From Brachypodius melanocephalos (taxonomy: Eukaryota > Chordata > Aves > Passeriformes > Pycnonotidae): DNA of 64,000 nucleotides. The translations under genes and the position numbers were made by a program. The DNA is taken from positions 49,369,639 through 49,433,638 of the forward strand of contig VZSR01001685.1 in NCBI GenBank assembly GCA_013398615.1. Direction: 5' to 3'. Shown here piece after piece: positions 49,023 to 60,434 of this stretch (positions within the stretch are counted from its first letter, which is position 1; each line of letters starts with the position of its first letter). The notes under the pieces were generated by a model. It was not told the origin of the DNA. It saw nothing but the letters and a program-made list of their open reading frames with translations, and ran no database searches.

Positions 49023-52000
49023 GACTGAAGATAGGAAGTGATATATATATATATTTTTTTCCCTGTGTTTTCAGTCCTGTTTCTGCACTTTTTCTCTGGA
49101 GCACACAAGAGATAAGATATGGTGCATCCCTCCAGCCACACCAACTTTGGTCACAAACTGCAAGGAGGAGATGTCGAGGTGAGCTCTGCATTGGCTGGGT
49201 TTGCTCAGAAAGGCTCCCTTCTGTAAAGCAAGGTAGAAGAGGAGTATGTTTGTTCCAGAGATGCCTCAGGGAGGCCTGACACAGTAATACGGGTGTAGCA
49301 TGGGGAAGTGCAGAGCATGGAGAAGATCCACAGATCTCTGCCAGCACCTGAGCCAAGAGCAAGAGAACCATCTCTGCCAAGAGCAAAGAACAAGACCAAA
49401 TCCACCTGAAACAGCAAGTGTGGAGCCTATTTCTCTTTTTCATATCAGTGTTACCCTCAATTCCTTCAGATGCTCTCAACTTCCCTGATGCACCCCAACG
49501 AGTGTGGAGGTAACAAGTGCTCTCTGGCAATGCCATTGAAATTACAGCAGGGTCCAGCCCAGCGTGCTGGATCCAATCCCCCTCATGCTGTAGCATTTCA
49601 CTAGCAAGTGTCATTTAGATGGTTTTGGGAAAGAATCCAGGATTTGTTTCACAGACAGTATTTCCTCAACAGCTCAGTGAATATGGAATAGTTTGAACTA
49701 ACCATGTAAATCTTGCTTGTCGTCTTATGTAGGGAAACTATATCTATTCTAAAGTCTGGGCCAGGGCTTTCAACTCCTGATGGGGGATAGTTATGCAGAC
49801 TTCAAAGGAGCTGTATCAGCTTTTACCAAGTGGGGATCCAGACCTTTATTCATGTTTTAAAATTCAGAAACTGTGTCTAGGTAAAGAATTTTTCTCTATA
49901 TTTTTAAGTAGCCAGTTTTTTATTTTATAGCTGTTCCCTCAGTGGCAGGATTGTTTCTCAGTAGTCAATGTTTAAAGGCCCTTCAAGGCTGAAGGAATTA
50001 AAAATGAATAATTTAAATCTGGTCTATGATGCATAATTTTTAACATATGCTTTACAGGCCATGTGGAACAGTTTTTGACTTGTCAGTAGATATTTTACAA
50101 ACATGCTGTGCTGGAACCAAAACCTTTTTTTATTTAAGAGTCAGATTTGAGCCCTCCTATGCTTCAACACAGCAGCCTGCTGGAGTCTACAAGCCATAAC
50201 AAGGAAACCATTATTACCAACACTGATCAGAAAAGGGGAGAAACGAAGCAGTTGCAGCACTTTTTTCCTCTTACACACACTGCTAAACCAGATGTGGGCA
50301 GAACTATGATTCTCTCATCTTAAGAAGCCTCATCCCAAGGTAGAGGTAGGGGAGCTGTGATCTGTTTGCTTTAAGGCTGCAAAAGGGATGGACCCAGGTG
50401 GTGGTGCAGAAGGACCCATGAAGCATGTTTTCTTTGGGTTATTTTTTGAGGGATGGCTGGAGTATTTTTTTGCCAACCTCCTCTTAACTCCTTAAATATT
50501 GTGCTAGGAATGCCATGTGAGTAATACTTGACAGTTTTAATAGGTAAAGCTAATTGCTGGTGAATAACAATCTTGTGTGGATTTAATTTCTTGTCCTTCC
50601 TGACTGCTTGCAACAAGAAAGGGAGGAGGCATCTACCCTGCAGATGCTCAAAGGCAGCCTGGGTTTCAACCTTATCAACTGGTTCCCACACTCTCCAGCT
50701 TTTCATTTCTGTTTTAAAGTTGCTCCATATTTGCAGCTAAAAATAAATTGGTTTGGTTATTTCAAAAGCTCCTTGGGCCCAAACCCAATTTCAAGTGTTT
50801 CACCAGGCTGTAAACTGAGGCAGTGCACTGGGAAAGTGCAGATTTGGGCTCATGTTTGCTCACCCCTCATTAGCTCTCCCTTCAGTTCATAATCTATCAT
50901 CTTTCAAACAAGCCAACTGCCATTGTGTCTAGAAGTTAAAATAGAAAATCAGCATTTGGCATGTACACAGTTGCCAAGAAGCTATTTCTCCTCGCCTGTG
51001 TAAATAAATTGTCATTCAAAAATGGTTGGCTTGCTCTAAAAGATGCACTAAGTGCTACCACTGCACTGTGCTCCCAGTGGGAGGAAAGAGGAAAGGATTC
51101 AGGGGTGTGGCCAGCTAGTGCCCCATCCCCAGCTTCTCCCACTCATTCTGTTGGATGGGACTGTTCTTTGCACAGGCCAAAATGCCATTGGATAGTTCCT
51201 GTCTCTGTGAACAGAGAAGGAGTGATAATTGACCTGGCTGGTTTTGTCCCCAGTCAGAACCAAGCTCCACATAGGTGGTTCTCTTTAAAAGTGATTCACT
51301 GGTAATCTATATATTTATATTAGCTAATGATTAATGTTTATTTTACACACCTATTGATCAATTTGACTAGGTGTGAATGAGATTAAATAATTCCAAATTT
51401 TATAGATGCAAAACTAAGAAGATTGACCACAGATGGACTGCAGACTATTTATTTATTCTGATGGGCAGAAGAGACAGATGGTGTGTGTATATCCATACAT
51501 ATGAGAGATGATATATGTATACCTACCTTACCTCCACTGAAGAGGTACTTAGTGTTCTGTATTCTAACATGTGAGAGTCACTGCCCTTATTTTGTGTAAT
51601 TTGCAACCATAGCTCTTTATACCACTAATAAACTTGATAAGGTTATTTGATGGCCATAGACTTTGCCATAACTGACTCACCGTTTTATCATGCCCGGCTT
51701 GGTCTTTTGGCTGTTTTTTTTGCAAACCACACCCCACACTTCTGGCAGATGTCACAGGACTGTAAAGCCTTCCCTGACCCAGAGTCTTCTGGAAGCAGGT
51801 GCTAAGAGTGCAGGCTTAAAGCAGGCTTTTAGATCACATCCTCAGCCTCCATGCTTCACACAGCCAGGCTCTGGCACCAAAGTGCATTAAGAGCAAAGAG
51901 AAGAGAAACAATAAACAGCATCCTTCCCTGCTTGCTCTTGGAATTCAAACAGCGAGGAGTTGCAAGAGCTCGGTGGTACTGACACAGAGTCAGTGGCCTC

Positions 52001-52469
52001 TGCATCTTCTTTGCAGGACCTGGGTGCAGGCCCACATCACAGACAGCAGTGACATCAGAGAAAGATTTCTTGTGAGGCCAAACTATTACTCAGAGATGCG
52101 TTTTTACCTGCTAGGACTCATTAGTTCTGTATACAGGAGCATTGGCTATAGGTAAAGGTGGTGATTTGGTACAATCTGCTCTCAATAAATGTCTGTGAAA
52201 GTCAGAGAAACCTTTCAGTGTTGCAGCACATAAAAACACACAGTAAACACCCAAAGCTGGATTTGCAGAAATATTCAGCAAATCTGGAGCTCCCACAAAC
52301 TCACACAAAAACTGCTCTGTGCTATGAAGTTCTTCTTCGCTTTTGTACACTTAGGTAAATGCAAGTTGTGCTATAAGGATAGTATGAAGCCTGAGAGGAA
52401 TAATAAACACATAAAAAAATTAAAAAGGTACAGATGGGATATGCAAGTAGAAAAAAAACCCCATAACAC
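49023..52469. other. Unique sequence, no gene seen
   Basis: It contains (AT)n at 49039-49055 and an impure GT/TA patch at 51.48-51.52 kb. A minus-strand frame of 202 codons (49006-49614) overlaps the CR1 tail and has no domain. No exon was supported. Confidence 0.5.
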
Positions 52470-52615
52470 AGGTAGAGGTGGAATTACCATCCTTGAAAGT
52501 GTTCAAGAAACAAGTGAACATGGCACTTTGTGAATAGGGCTTAGCGGGCAGGGTCAAAGGTTGGACTTGATGATCTCAGAGGTCTTTTCCAACCTTAATG
52601 ATTCTATGATTCTAC
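52470..52615 (+). mobile_element. CR1 LINE 3' tail
   Basis: It begins at GGTAGAGGTGGAATTACCAT, continues through GGTTGGACTTGATGATCTCA, and ends with CCTTAATGATTCTATGATTC. The sequence is a close match to the subfamily also seen at 11.3, 15.4 and 39.0 kb, and the clean tail suggests a younger copy. Confidence 0.9.
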
Positions 52616-52694
52616 CTCAATCAGGGTACAGCAAGATTAAAATAGTATGAAAACAATTGGCCATAAATATTTTACTGCAGAAGGAAGAAATGGC

Positions 52695-52727
52695 ATAACC
52701 TTTATCCTAAAATGAGGATAAAGGTTA
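52695..52727 (+). other. Perfect 12-13 bp hairpin
   Basis: TAACCTTTATCC (52696-52707) and GGATAAAGGTTA (52716-52727) are exact reverse complements. A further T-A pair closes a six-base loop, AAAATG. It lies 80 bp downstream of a CR1 tail. The stem is too short for a typical pre-miRNA. Confidence 0.75.
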
Positions 52728-52779
52728 GCAACTACATGGCAAAGAGAGACAGCCATGTGCACTTTCTGTGTGTTTCACA

Positions 52780-52804
52780 GATTGAACATGTAGCATGTTC
52801 AGTC
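52780..52804 (+). other. 11-bp hairpin with 3-base loop
   Basis: GATTGAACATG and CATGTTCAGTC pair over 11 positions with one G-T wobble around a TAG loop. It lies about 50 bp after the previous hairpin. Function is unknown. Confidence 0.7.
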
Positions 52805-54367
52805 TGTCCAATATAAATGACCCTTCTTTGCAGTTCAGACAACACCTACTGGACATCACAAAAGTAAAATAAACCTAATTTACCTTTGGCCATCTGGACC
52901 TCACAGTACCCTGAGTACCATCTATTCCCAAGCACAGACTTGAAAATATGTACATTAAGTGATTGTGAAGTTATTAGCATCATGTAATTTTATTTCATTT
53001 AACTTGTCCCCCAGGACAGTCAGGAATAAAGTAGAAGGTGAAATTAGACCCAGAAAATAAATGTTGTTGATTAGGTTGAAGTGTCTATTAGGCTTCTGTT
53101 TAAGTTTCCAGCCCACAAGAAGAATGGCAAGCAAAACCTGTTAAAGACACATTTTGACAAGAACGCATTTTTTTGTGGCTCCAACAAAATAAATATAGTA
53201 ACACAGAAGAACCTTTTAAAAGTCAGGCTTATGTGCTTGTTTGATCAGCACCAGCCAACAGTTTCATCTCTCCTGAATATCACAGAAGCACACGAGCTGT
53301 GCCACCATCCAGTTCTCAAGATAAATTCTTTTCCTCAAAGGACATCACACCCATACCAGGGGCTCTGCCTTCTGTATTAACTTAAACACAAATAGCACAA
53401 AATGGTAGTTGCAGGTGGAATTCATCCCCAGGGAAAACTGTGAATAAAACACTGAAGCACACCTGGCAGATGTTACACAGCTTAATTTAGTATGGATAGG
53501 CATTTGTTTTGAATGGTAGAAAACCAATATAATAACCCAGGTAGGATAGAAAAGTTTCTGCATTTTTTGCTTTCTTGCCAGATATATAGGTTAAAATAAC
53601 TTTTCAGTCCATTTCAGCTACTGAGATAGACTGGGAAGGGATAAATTGTATGAGCAGAATCCCTCAGAGGAGGGATGGTCAGTGCTTGTGCAGGAATAAT
53701 TCTGAAGATCTGTTAACCCACAGCTTGGAGTTTAGTGCAGGACAGACCAACTGAGATGCTGCTAAAGAAAAAAAAAACTAAAAGAGTTTAGAAATCAATT
53801 CCTCAGATGTTACCTAGAAAATACTTATGTCACGTTATTTCTGTGTGCAAAAGCTTGTAGAATTCTTCACTAAAGCAACACTAAGTCAGCTGCAATGCTG
53901 TTTTAGATTTGATATTAACAAATCAACAAATCATTTCAGAGAAAATATTGTCATCAAAGGTCACTTTGGAGTATACTTGGCAGAAGAGCAAAGTTGTGTA
54001 AACTAAGGAATTGCTTTAATGGTTAGATACGAGATCTGGACAAAAGGTTTCAAAGACTTGAAAATGGTCTTTGTGTAAACCAGACAGGTGCTGCATTCAG
54101 TGCATAATCTGCATCTAAGAAATTGGGGAAAAAATGATTTAGAAAACCAAAGAATGTAAATCTGTTTTATTCTGTCTATCTGTGTTTATTGGAGAGACAG
54201 TACACAAGATTACCTTGTAAGTTTATTGAGAAAAGAGATGATTCTCAGGAAAAGATTAATATAATATGTTGTATTTACCTGGGCTTTAGTTAGGAAGAAA
54301 AGAGATACCCAAATAACTGGCTGTTTTCTTGGAGGCAAAGGTAGTGCAGAGTCCATGTGTGCTAAGC
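52805..54367. other. Unique sequence, no gene seen
   Basis: AT-leaning, with no recognised repeat. Open frames of about 70-100 codons have no domain. Confidence 0.5.
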
Positions 54368-54778
54368 ATGGTCTATCCTGCACCTGGGTTGAGGCAATCC
54401 CAAGCACAAACACAGACTGGGGGATGAACAGATCAAAAGCAGCCCTGAAGAGAAGGACTTGGCGGTGCTCATGAATGGGAAGCTGAACATGACACAGCAA
54501 TGTGCTCTGGCAGCCCAGAAACCAAAGGTGTCCTGGGCCTCATCCAAGGCCCCATGGGCACCTGGAGTCCCGCTCTGCTCTGCTCTGGTGAGATCCCACC
54601 TGGGGTACTGCATCCAGCTCTGGGGTCCCCAAATGAAAAGGATGTGGAGCTGTTGGAATTCCAAATGTGCCTTGAAGATGATCAGAGGATTGAAGCACCT
54701 CTCCTGTGAAGACAGGCTGAGAGAGTTGGGGTTGTTTAGCCCAGATAAGAAAAGTCAGCAAGAAGAACTTACATCACC
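54368..54778 (+). mobile_element. CR1 LINE fragment, 5' piece (interrupted)
   Basis: It matches CR1 ORF2 from GCACCTGGGTTGAGGCAATC through GGGTACTGCATCCAGCTCTG and CACCTCTCCTGTGAAGACAG. The piece is cut at 54778 by a solo LTR and resumes at 55101. Small indels have broken the reading frame. It is the longest CR1 in the window (about 740 bp without the LTR). Confidence 0.92.
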
Positions 54779-54784
54779 TTTGGG
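54779..54784. repeat. Target-site duplication, left copy
   Basis: TTTGGG directly precedes the LTR, and the identical TTTGGG follows it at 55101-55106. Confidence 0.9.
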
Positions 54785-55100
54785 TGTCACAGTGCAGCTG
54801 GTCTGAAGCTGCCCCCCAAATTCGACCAGCCTAGAAATTAAACAAGTTCCTGGGTGAGCAATGATAAGAGGATTTTGAACTCAAACAGAGACCTCAACCA
54901 ATCCCATGCAACCATAAATGTAGACACATGCCTGGCCAGAGATCTGGGTGGTGCAGAGATCCCAACCAGTCAGCTATCCAAACCTGGGAAATTCTAACCC
55001 CCATAAAAAGAAGTTCCAAACAATAAAGAAGGCTGCTTGCTGATGATTCTTTGTGACTTTGTGTTGTTTGTCTGACTCTGACCAATAACCCCACATAACA
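54785..55100 (+). mobile_element. Solo LTR (316 bp) inserted in a CR1
   Basis: The element begins TGTCACAGTGCAG and ends CCCCACATAACA, the TG…CA ends of retroviral LTRs. It is bracketed by a perfect 6-bp duplication TTTGGG. Removing it together with one copy restores the CR1 match (TTTGGGTACCTAAAGGAGCT). A CATAAAAA motif (55012) and AATAAA (55022-55027) in this order give the orientation. A 6-bp duplication is typical of class II (ERVK/alpha-beta type) elements. No internal proviral sequence remains, as expected after LTR-LTR recombination. I cannot name the family. Confidence 0.9.
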
Positions 55101-55433
55101 TTTGGGTACCTAAAGGAGCTACAAGAGAGCTGGAGAGGGACTTTTTCTAAAGTCATATAGTGATAGGACAAGGGAGAATGGCTTTGAAATGAGACAAAGT
55201 AAATCTAGACAGTGTATTATAAATGAATTTTTTTCTGTGAGGATGGTGAGGGAATGGAATAAGTTCTCCAGAGAAGTTGTGGACGCCTCATCCCTGGAAG
55301 TATTCAAGTCTAGGCTGGATGGGGATCTGAGCAACCTAAACAAGTGAGAGGTGTCTCTGCTCATGGCAGGTGGGTTGGAATTAGATGATTTTTATGTTCC
55401 CTTCCAGCCCAAATCAAACTATGGTTCCATGAA
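55101..55433 (+). mobile_element. CR1 LINE fragment, 3' piece (resumes after LTR)
   Basis: After the right target duplication the CR1 continues: AGCTGGAGAGGGACTTTTTC, GGAAGTATTCAAGTCTAGGC, then GGAATTAGATGATTTTTATG and a degraded tail CTATGGTTCCATGAA. It is collinear with 54368-54778, so both pieces come from one insertion. Confidence 0.92.
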
Positions 55434-55761
55434 GGTGCAGACAGACCCTTTGGTGCTTTTAGTGAAAGTGGATTCAAAATAGCTTCCTAAGGATAGATGG
55501 GAACATTTCCTAATCTCCTACCATCTCATTGGATATACTGTTTTTTTCCTGATGTTGAGGTGCTCACCTTCACTGCTGCAGCAGCTCAGCTGATCTACAG
55601 AGCTGTGTCTGCAGCCAGGATGCAGAAACAGGCCCTTGGAGCAAGGGTCATGTCCAGTGTAGGTCAAAGTGCTGCATAGCACACTTCCGTAAGGCAGGGT
55701 GAGACATCACCCAAGATAATAGGTAAGCCCACCACTCAGGAAGAGAAGGTATCCAAATAAA
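55434..55761. other. Unique spacer
   Basis: About 330 bp between two CR1 pieces, with no recognised feature. Confidence 0.5.
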
Positions 55762-55811
55762 GCACAGAACCATGGAATCATTAAGATTGGAAACTATCTC
55801 CAAGATTCCTG
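55762..55811 (-). mobile_element. Very short CR1 3' stub
   Basis: CACAGAACCATGGAATCATT and AAGATTGGAAACTATCTCCA match the reverse complement of the last 50 bases of the CR1 subfamily also seen at 11.3 kb. It is extremely 5'-truncated. Confidence 0.75.
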
Positions 55812-57080
55812 TAGGAGGAGTTACCTGGACTGAGAGATTAACTGCTGGAAACCAGTCAATACATTTGAGGGAGTTGTCAAGATGTCCTTTAGGGCAAGGT
55901 AACTGAGTGAACCTCACCCTTAGAAATTTATAAAACAATCTGCCTTGGGATAAGAGCTCTTTACTTACTTCCAGTGTAGGAGGGGAAAGACTGTGATGTA
56001 CATGATGATTTTAAGCTTCTGGCAGGATGAAGCCCTGAAATGGGTGAATGAGATTTGCTCAACCTTGTAAAAGGAAAGCTGAGGTGAGATCCTATTGCTG
56101 TCAATTGACAGGGAAGTAAATGCCAGGGAAGGGAAGATGCATAGCAGATGAAGGAGAAAAGAGTATCATGTGCAGGTGAATGTATTCAGCCTGTAAATTA
56201 AAATAATGTTGGTAACCATTGTATCAAAAGTCAAAAAGATGCAAGAAAGCCTCCAAGAAGAACAAATTCTCTGAAGTTTGCATACAGGGTTTGATGCATT
56301 CCTGACAAATATATTATATGGTTTCCTGTTTGAGAAAATAACCTGTCTTACTACATTAGACCTACACTTCCTTATAACAGAATGGTAGCTTCATGTTTCC
56401 ATAAAACTATTTCTTGTTTTACAGCAAGGAAAATGTGCAAAGCAAGAAACAATGCACGTAAAGACACGAGGACATAGCACAGTGCATGCATCACCTCCCA
56501 GATGCCCCAGTGATGCTCTAACTCTAGCTTCACAAAGGAGTCAGAGGAGCTGGCAGCAGTTCACATGAGGCAATAGAACATGTTCTACTGAATTCTCTAA
56601 GATCTAAACTGAGTCAGCAATGCAGAGCTCAGGGCAAATATTTCTCATTATCTCAGAAACCAGGTGGTTATGGACACCAGTACCACCTGGAGGGGGCTGA
56701 ACAAACTCAACACCTCTAACCTACATTTGTCACTTGGAGTAAGTACTAGATTGAAAAACCATTGATTCCAGGGGCAGCAGCTCAGGTGACTTGTTCTATT
56801 TGGCTTGCACAATTGTTCCTGTCTGCGCAGATGAAATCCTTGTGCTCACTGCCATGAATGAGTAGAATGCAGTTATTTTTGAAAAGTATTATCTCTCCTT
56901 TAAAGATAAAAGAACCTACTGTATTTCTATGTGTTTATTTATTTTCCCTGCAGAACAGAGGAGGAAACTGTTAGGTATAAAAAAGTATGCAGGTTTTAAA
57001 ACAAATCTAAGACAGGGACCAGCCAGACATTCCGAAGTAATCTGATCTGGTCTGATTTATGGAGCAACACAGTTTTATTT
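55812..57080. other. Unique sequence, no gene seen
   Basis: No repeat or exon recognised before the left arm of the inverted repeat. Confidence 0.5.
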
Positions 57081-57159
57081 AGGATAATAGGTTTATTCAT
57101 TTCATCTATATTAAGTGGAACTGGAGCATTGGTGTTTCATGAAGATGTTGGAGGCTCCC
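57081..57159 (+). repeat. Inverted-repeat arm A
   Basis: It starts AGGATAATAGGTTTATTCAT and ends near GATGTTGGAGGCTCCCA. It is nearly identical to the reverse complement of 58571-58650, with about 8 differences in 79 bp by eye. The outermost 22 or so bases of the two arms match exactly. It is not a CR1 or LTR sequence I recognise. Confidence 0.88.
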
Positions 57160-58570
57160 AGAGATCAAGAAGCCACCTCTTCTGTTGAGCAGTGGCTTGT
57201 TCCATTCATTGTACGAAACCGTTCACTTTGTGTTTTCTTTGCATGTATCTGGCTTTAGCCTACACCTGTTAATTCCTGTTTCTGTCTGCTGTTTACAATG
57301 CCCATTGGAAACAAAACTCTCTTTACATGAAGGTCTCCTTGATATGTTAGCACTGTGATCTGCTTCTGAAGAATTAAGTAGATTGAACTTTTTCAGTCTC
57401 TCACATGGATATATCTGGCCAGATGTGCACTTTTACCCAACAGATGGCTGTACAGCACTAGTCACCATCCTCTTGGAGTCAGCTCAGAGCAGTGAGCCCT
57501 TTCACACTGATGTTCATCTCATTCCAAAGTGGATCTTTAAACCAGACTGGATAAATGTCCCTCACAGCATTCCTATTTCTTTCTAGCAACAATCAAGGAA
57601 CACTGTGCTGGCTACCTCTCATATCACAGCCTACACTATGGACTTCTGTATTTAGGCAAGATGAATCTGACTTTTGGACTAAGGCATTTTCCCAGGTTTG
57701 AATCATTTCCTTGGCATCCTCCTCTGCACATCACACTGATGAGGCTTTGCAGATCTCCAGCAGATGCATGGTGTTATTGCCTATGTATGAGAGGACTCAC
57801 TCTCAAGTGCTGGGGGTGCACACAGGGGCAGTTCACTGAAAATCTGGTTAGGGAGATAGAAATGCATTTCAATACTTATGCTGTCCACAGTCTATGCTTG
57901 CTATTGATTCTACCTTTTTAATGAGTTGCATGTGGCTCAGATGAGAAAATGCCTTAATAATTATGGTCCCTTGGAAAAAGAGAAGATTATGTAACTATTG
58001 ATCTTGATATTTTTGTTCCATAACTGCTTTCCCTTTTTCTGATACTAAAAAGCATTGCTGCATCACAGGTTTCAGCTCCTCCCATCCAGCTTGGTTTCCA
58101 GCATTAGCCATTCAGCTGTATCTATTTGTACCACGCTCAGCCAGTAGCCCTGTCAGAGAGCCAGGTGTTTCATCGTTAAATAAATTCTTACATCTTAACA
58201 TGTCAACTTATAAAGCAGAGAGCAGTGAATCCATTCTTGATGGCTTCTTTTTCCTCTGTAACTTGAAGAAGACATGCTAGAGAACTACACAGTCTCTGCA
58301 ACAAATGCCAAAAGATTTGTGTATCTCAGCAGGTTCCCTTTATTCATACAAAATGTGTTAAGGGTTGGGGTGTTCATCATCAATCCATCGTGGCTTTTTA
58401 GGTCTGAAGGAAAGAAGGGCAATTAAAATCCTTTCTCCTGCCCAGTATTTTATCTGTGTGTTAAGAATGGCTGGAATGTTCTCACATGATAAATATGATT
58501 GATATATTTATATATTGCCTACTTGCAGGAGTAGCATGGGAATATATATTTATATATTGCCCACTTGCAT
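57160..58570. other. Sequence enclosed by the inverted repeat
   Basis: About 1.4 kb with no recognised coding sequence. The longest frame (57661-57921, plus, 86 codons) has no domain. The right end contains a 42-bp AT-rich duplication. If the arms are terminal repeats of a DNA transposon, this would be its non-coding interior. Confidence 0.5.
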
Positions 58571-58576
58571 GGGAAG
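58502..58576 (+). repeat. AT-rich 42-bp tandem duplication
   Basis: ATATATTTATATATTGC followed by C(T/C)(T/C)ACTTGCA-type sequence occurs at 58502 and again at 58544. The second copy lacks nine bases (GGAGTAGCA) before TGGGAA. It runs directly into inverted-repeat arm B. Confidence 0.88.
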
Positions 58577-58650
58577 CCTCCAGCATCTTCATGAAACATC
58601 AGTGCTCCCGTTCCACTTAATGTAGATTAAATGAATAAACCTATTATCCT
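58571..58650 (-). repeat. Inverted-repeat arm B
   Basis: The plus strand reads GGGAAGCCTCCAGCATCTTC at the inner side and ATGAATAAACCTATTATCCT at the outer side, the reverse complement of arm A. The two arms together could form a stem of about 79 bp in a transcript. Confidence 0.88.
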
Positions 58651-60434
58651 GAATGGGTGCAGGTAGGGCTGAGGGGGAACTTCCAGTCTTTCTGGCTGGG
58701 AGAAATAAGGAGTTTTCCCAAGAGAATCCTGCTGTTCCCTATAGAGGTCTTCCACCACAAGCTGCAGGAGCAGCTAAGGTGAGTCCTATCCCCACATCTC
58801 TCTCTCCCCTCTGTTTTGCCCATTCTCTCTCCATCTCTGTCTTCTTCCCCCCATCATGCTTACTAGCTCTGATTGCAGATATTTTCAGGAAAACAAACAG
58901 CACTTTTTGACAAATGTTGCCATTTTTGCTTAGTTCTGTCTGTGTCCCCACATATATTCAGGCCATGCTAGAGAACCAAGATTCAGTTGACACTTGCTCT
59001 GTCATCTGAACATCAACCTCCTCTACCCATAAACTGGTCCAACACAGATAACGAAAGCAAATTTATTATGGCATTTATTACTTTGTCTTCTGACTTGCTC
59101 TTACCATGTTCTTTTGGGACAGGAAGAATGAATTGCAGTGGAGAAGAAATTCCTCAAAAAAAAAAAAAAAAAGATTTTTCTTGAATTTGGCTGTAAAATA
59201 TTGCAGTCAGTGAGCTGAGATATGCAGGTGAGATCACACCACACCCCTGCAGCTCCACATTGCTCTAAAAGTGATTTGTATCCATTTAGTTTTAGTTGGT
59301 AGTAATCAACTTCAGTTAAATCTATATAATGTGGGCTTGCATTGGTTTGAGAAGGTTCACACAATGTGTTGTGCTGGTTTAAATAATCATTTTCAATAAT
59401 CTTTGGAAGCTGTACTTTAAAAACAGCACATAAGCCAGTTTGAGAGCCCCACATAAACTGAGTATTTTTAGTGGTGGATCATTGCAGGGGATGTAAAGTC
59501 TAGGCAAAAGTGAAAATCTTGTGGGATAAATGTGAAAGTGTTAAAAACATGAAACAATTCACTAAGAATTCAAACCATGTCTGGCATTTTGAAGCTAATC
59601 TTTACTTAGCTAATGTAATCCTGCTTTTTTAAAAAAATAAGTGTAGTTCATTTCCTCACTTATTTTTCTGCTTTTTATATAATTTTTTTATGATTGTCTG
59701 TTCACAATCATACAAACAACCCTGTGACAATTGGAATAATGTTTCCTTGAGGATTAGAGGAATTTGTAGAAAGAATCATTGCTTCCTGTGGGAACAATCA
59801 AGTACTCATTGCAGACATCTTTGTTGCTTAATTTCTTTGTGCCAGTACCTTGATTTGTTTCTTAAATTTAACAAAGAAGAGTATGAAGCAACAAAAAACC
59901 CTAAAATTAGCAAGTAACCATATGGAAATATTAAGTTAAAGAAATGTAAGCACTTAAACCAACTGTTCAGGGTATTTTCCCCTTAATGTGCTTACATAAA
60001 TCACATTAGTTTTTATGAGAGTTATTTTTCAAATTTATAGACTTTTTCAGATGGATCTTCATCTCCCAAGGTAGCATATGCAGAGGCTGTGTTTCTGCAA
60101 GTTAAAGTCTGTGGAATTCAAAGTTTAACTCTGACACTGGAATTGTGGATGTTATTGCATAAGCAAGTTATTATGGACTTTTGGAAATAGCTTTTACTTT
60201 TTAGTACTCAGTTTTAGAAAGCTGAATTGTCATTTCTGAATACCCAGCATTCAAATTACAGATGTAACAAGCAATATTTGTGTGGCAATTCTAGAGCTGA
60301 TCTGTGCTTAGGCTTCATGCCTAACAAAATCTGAAGGGGAGAAAAATCACTGCCACTATTTGAGCAAACACAGTGCATAGAAGTGTTGCTGTTTCACTGA
60401 AATCCCCCATTCCTGGAAATAGCTTTTTTGAGGA
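58651..60434. other. Unique sequence, no gene seen
   Basis: It contains A17 (59156-59172). A minus-strand frame of 117 codons (59101-59454) runs through that homopolymer and has no domain. No repeat was recognised. Confidence 0.5.

Noticed and set aside
49006..49614. 202-codon minus-strand open frame
   Set aside because: Part of it is the antisense of a CR1 tail and an (AT)n run. The remainder has no domain.
59101..59454. 117-codon minus-strand open frame
   Set aside because: It runs through the A17 homopolymer as a poly-Phe stretch. AT-rich chance frame without a domain.
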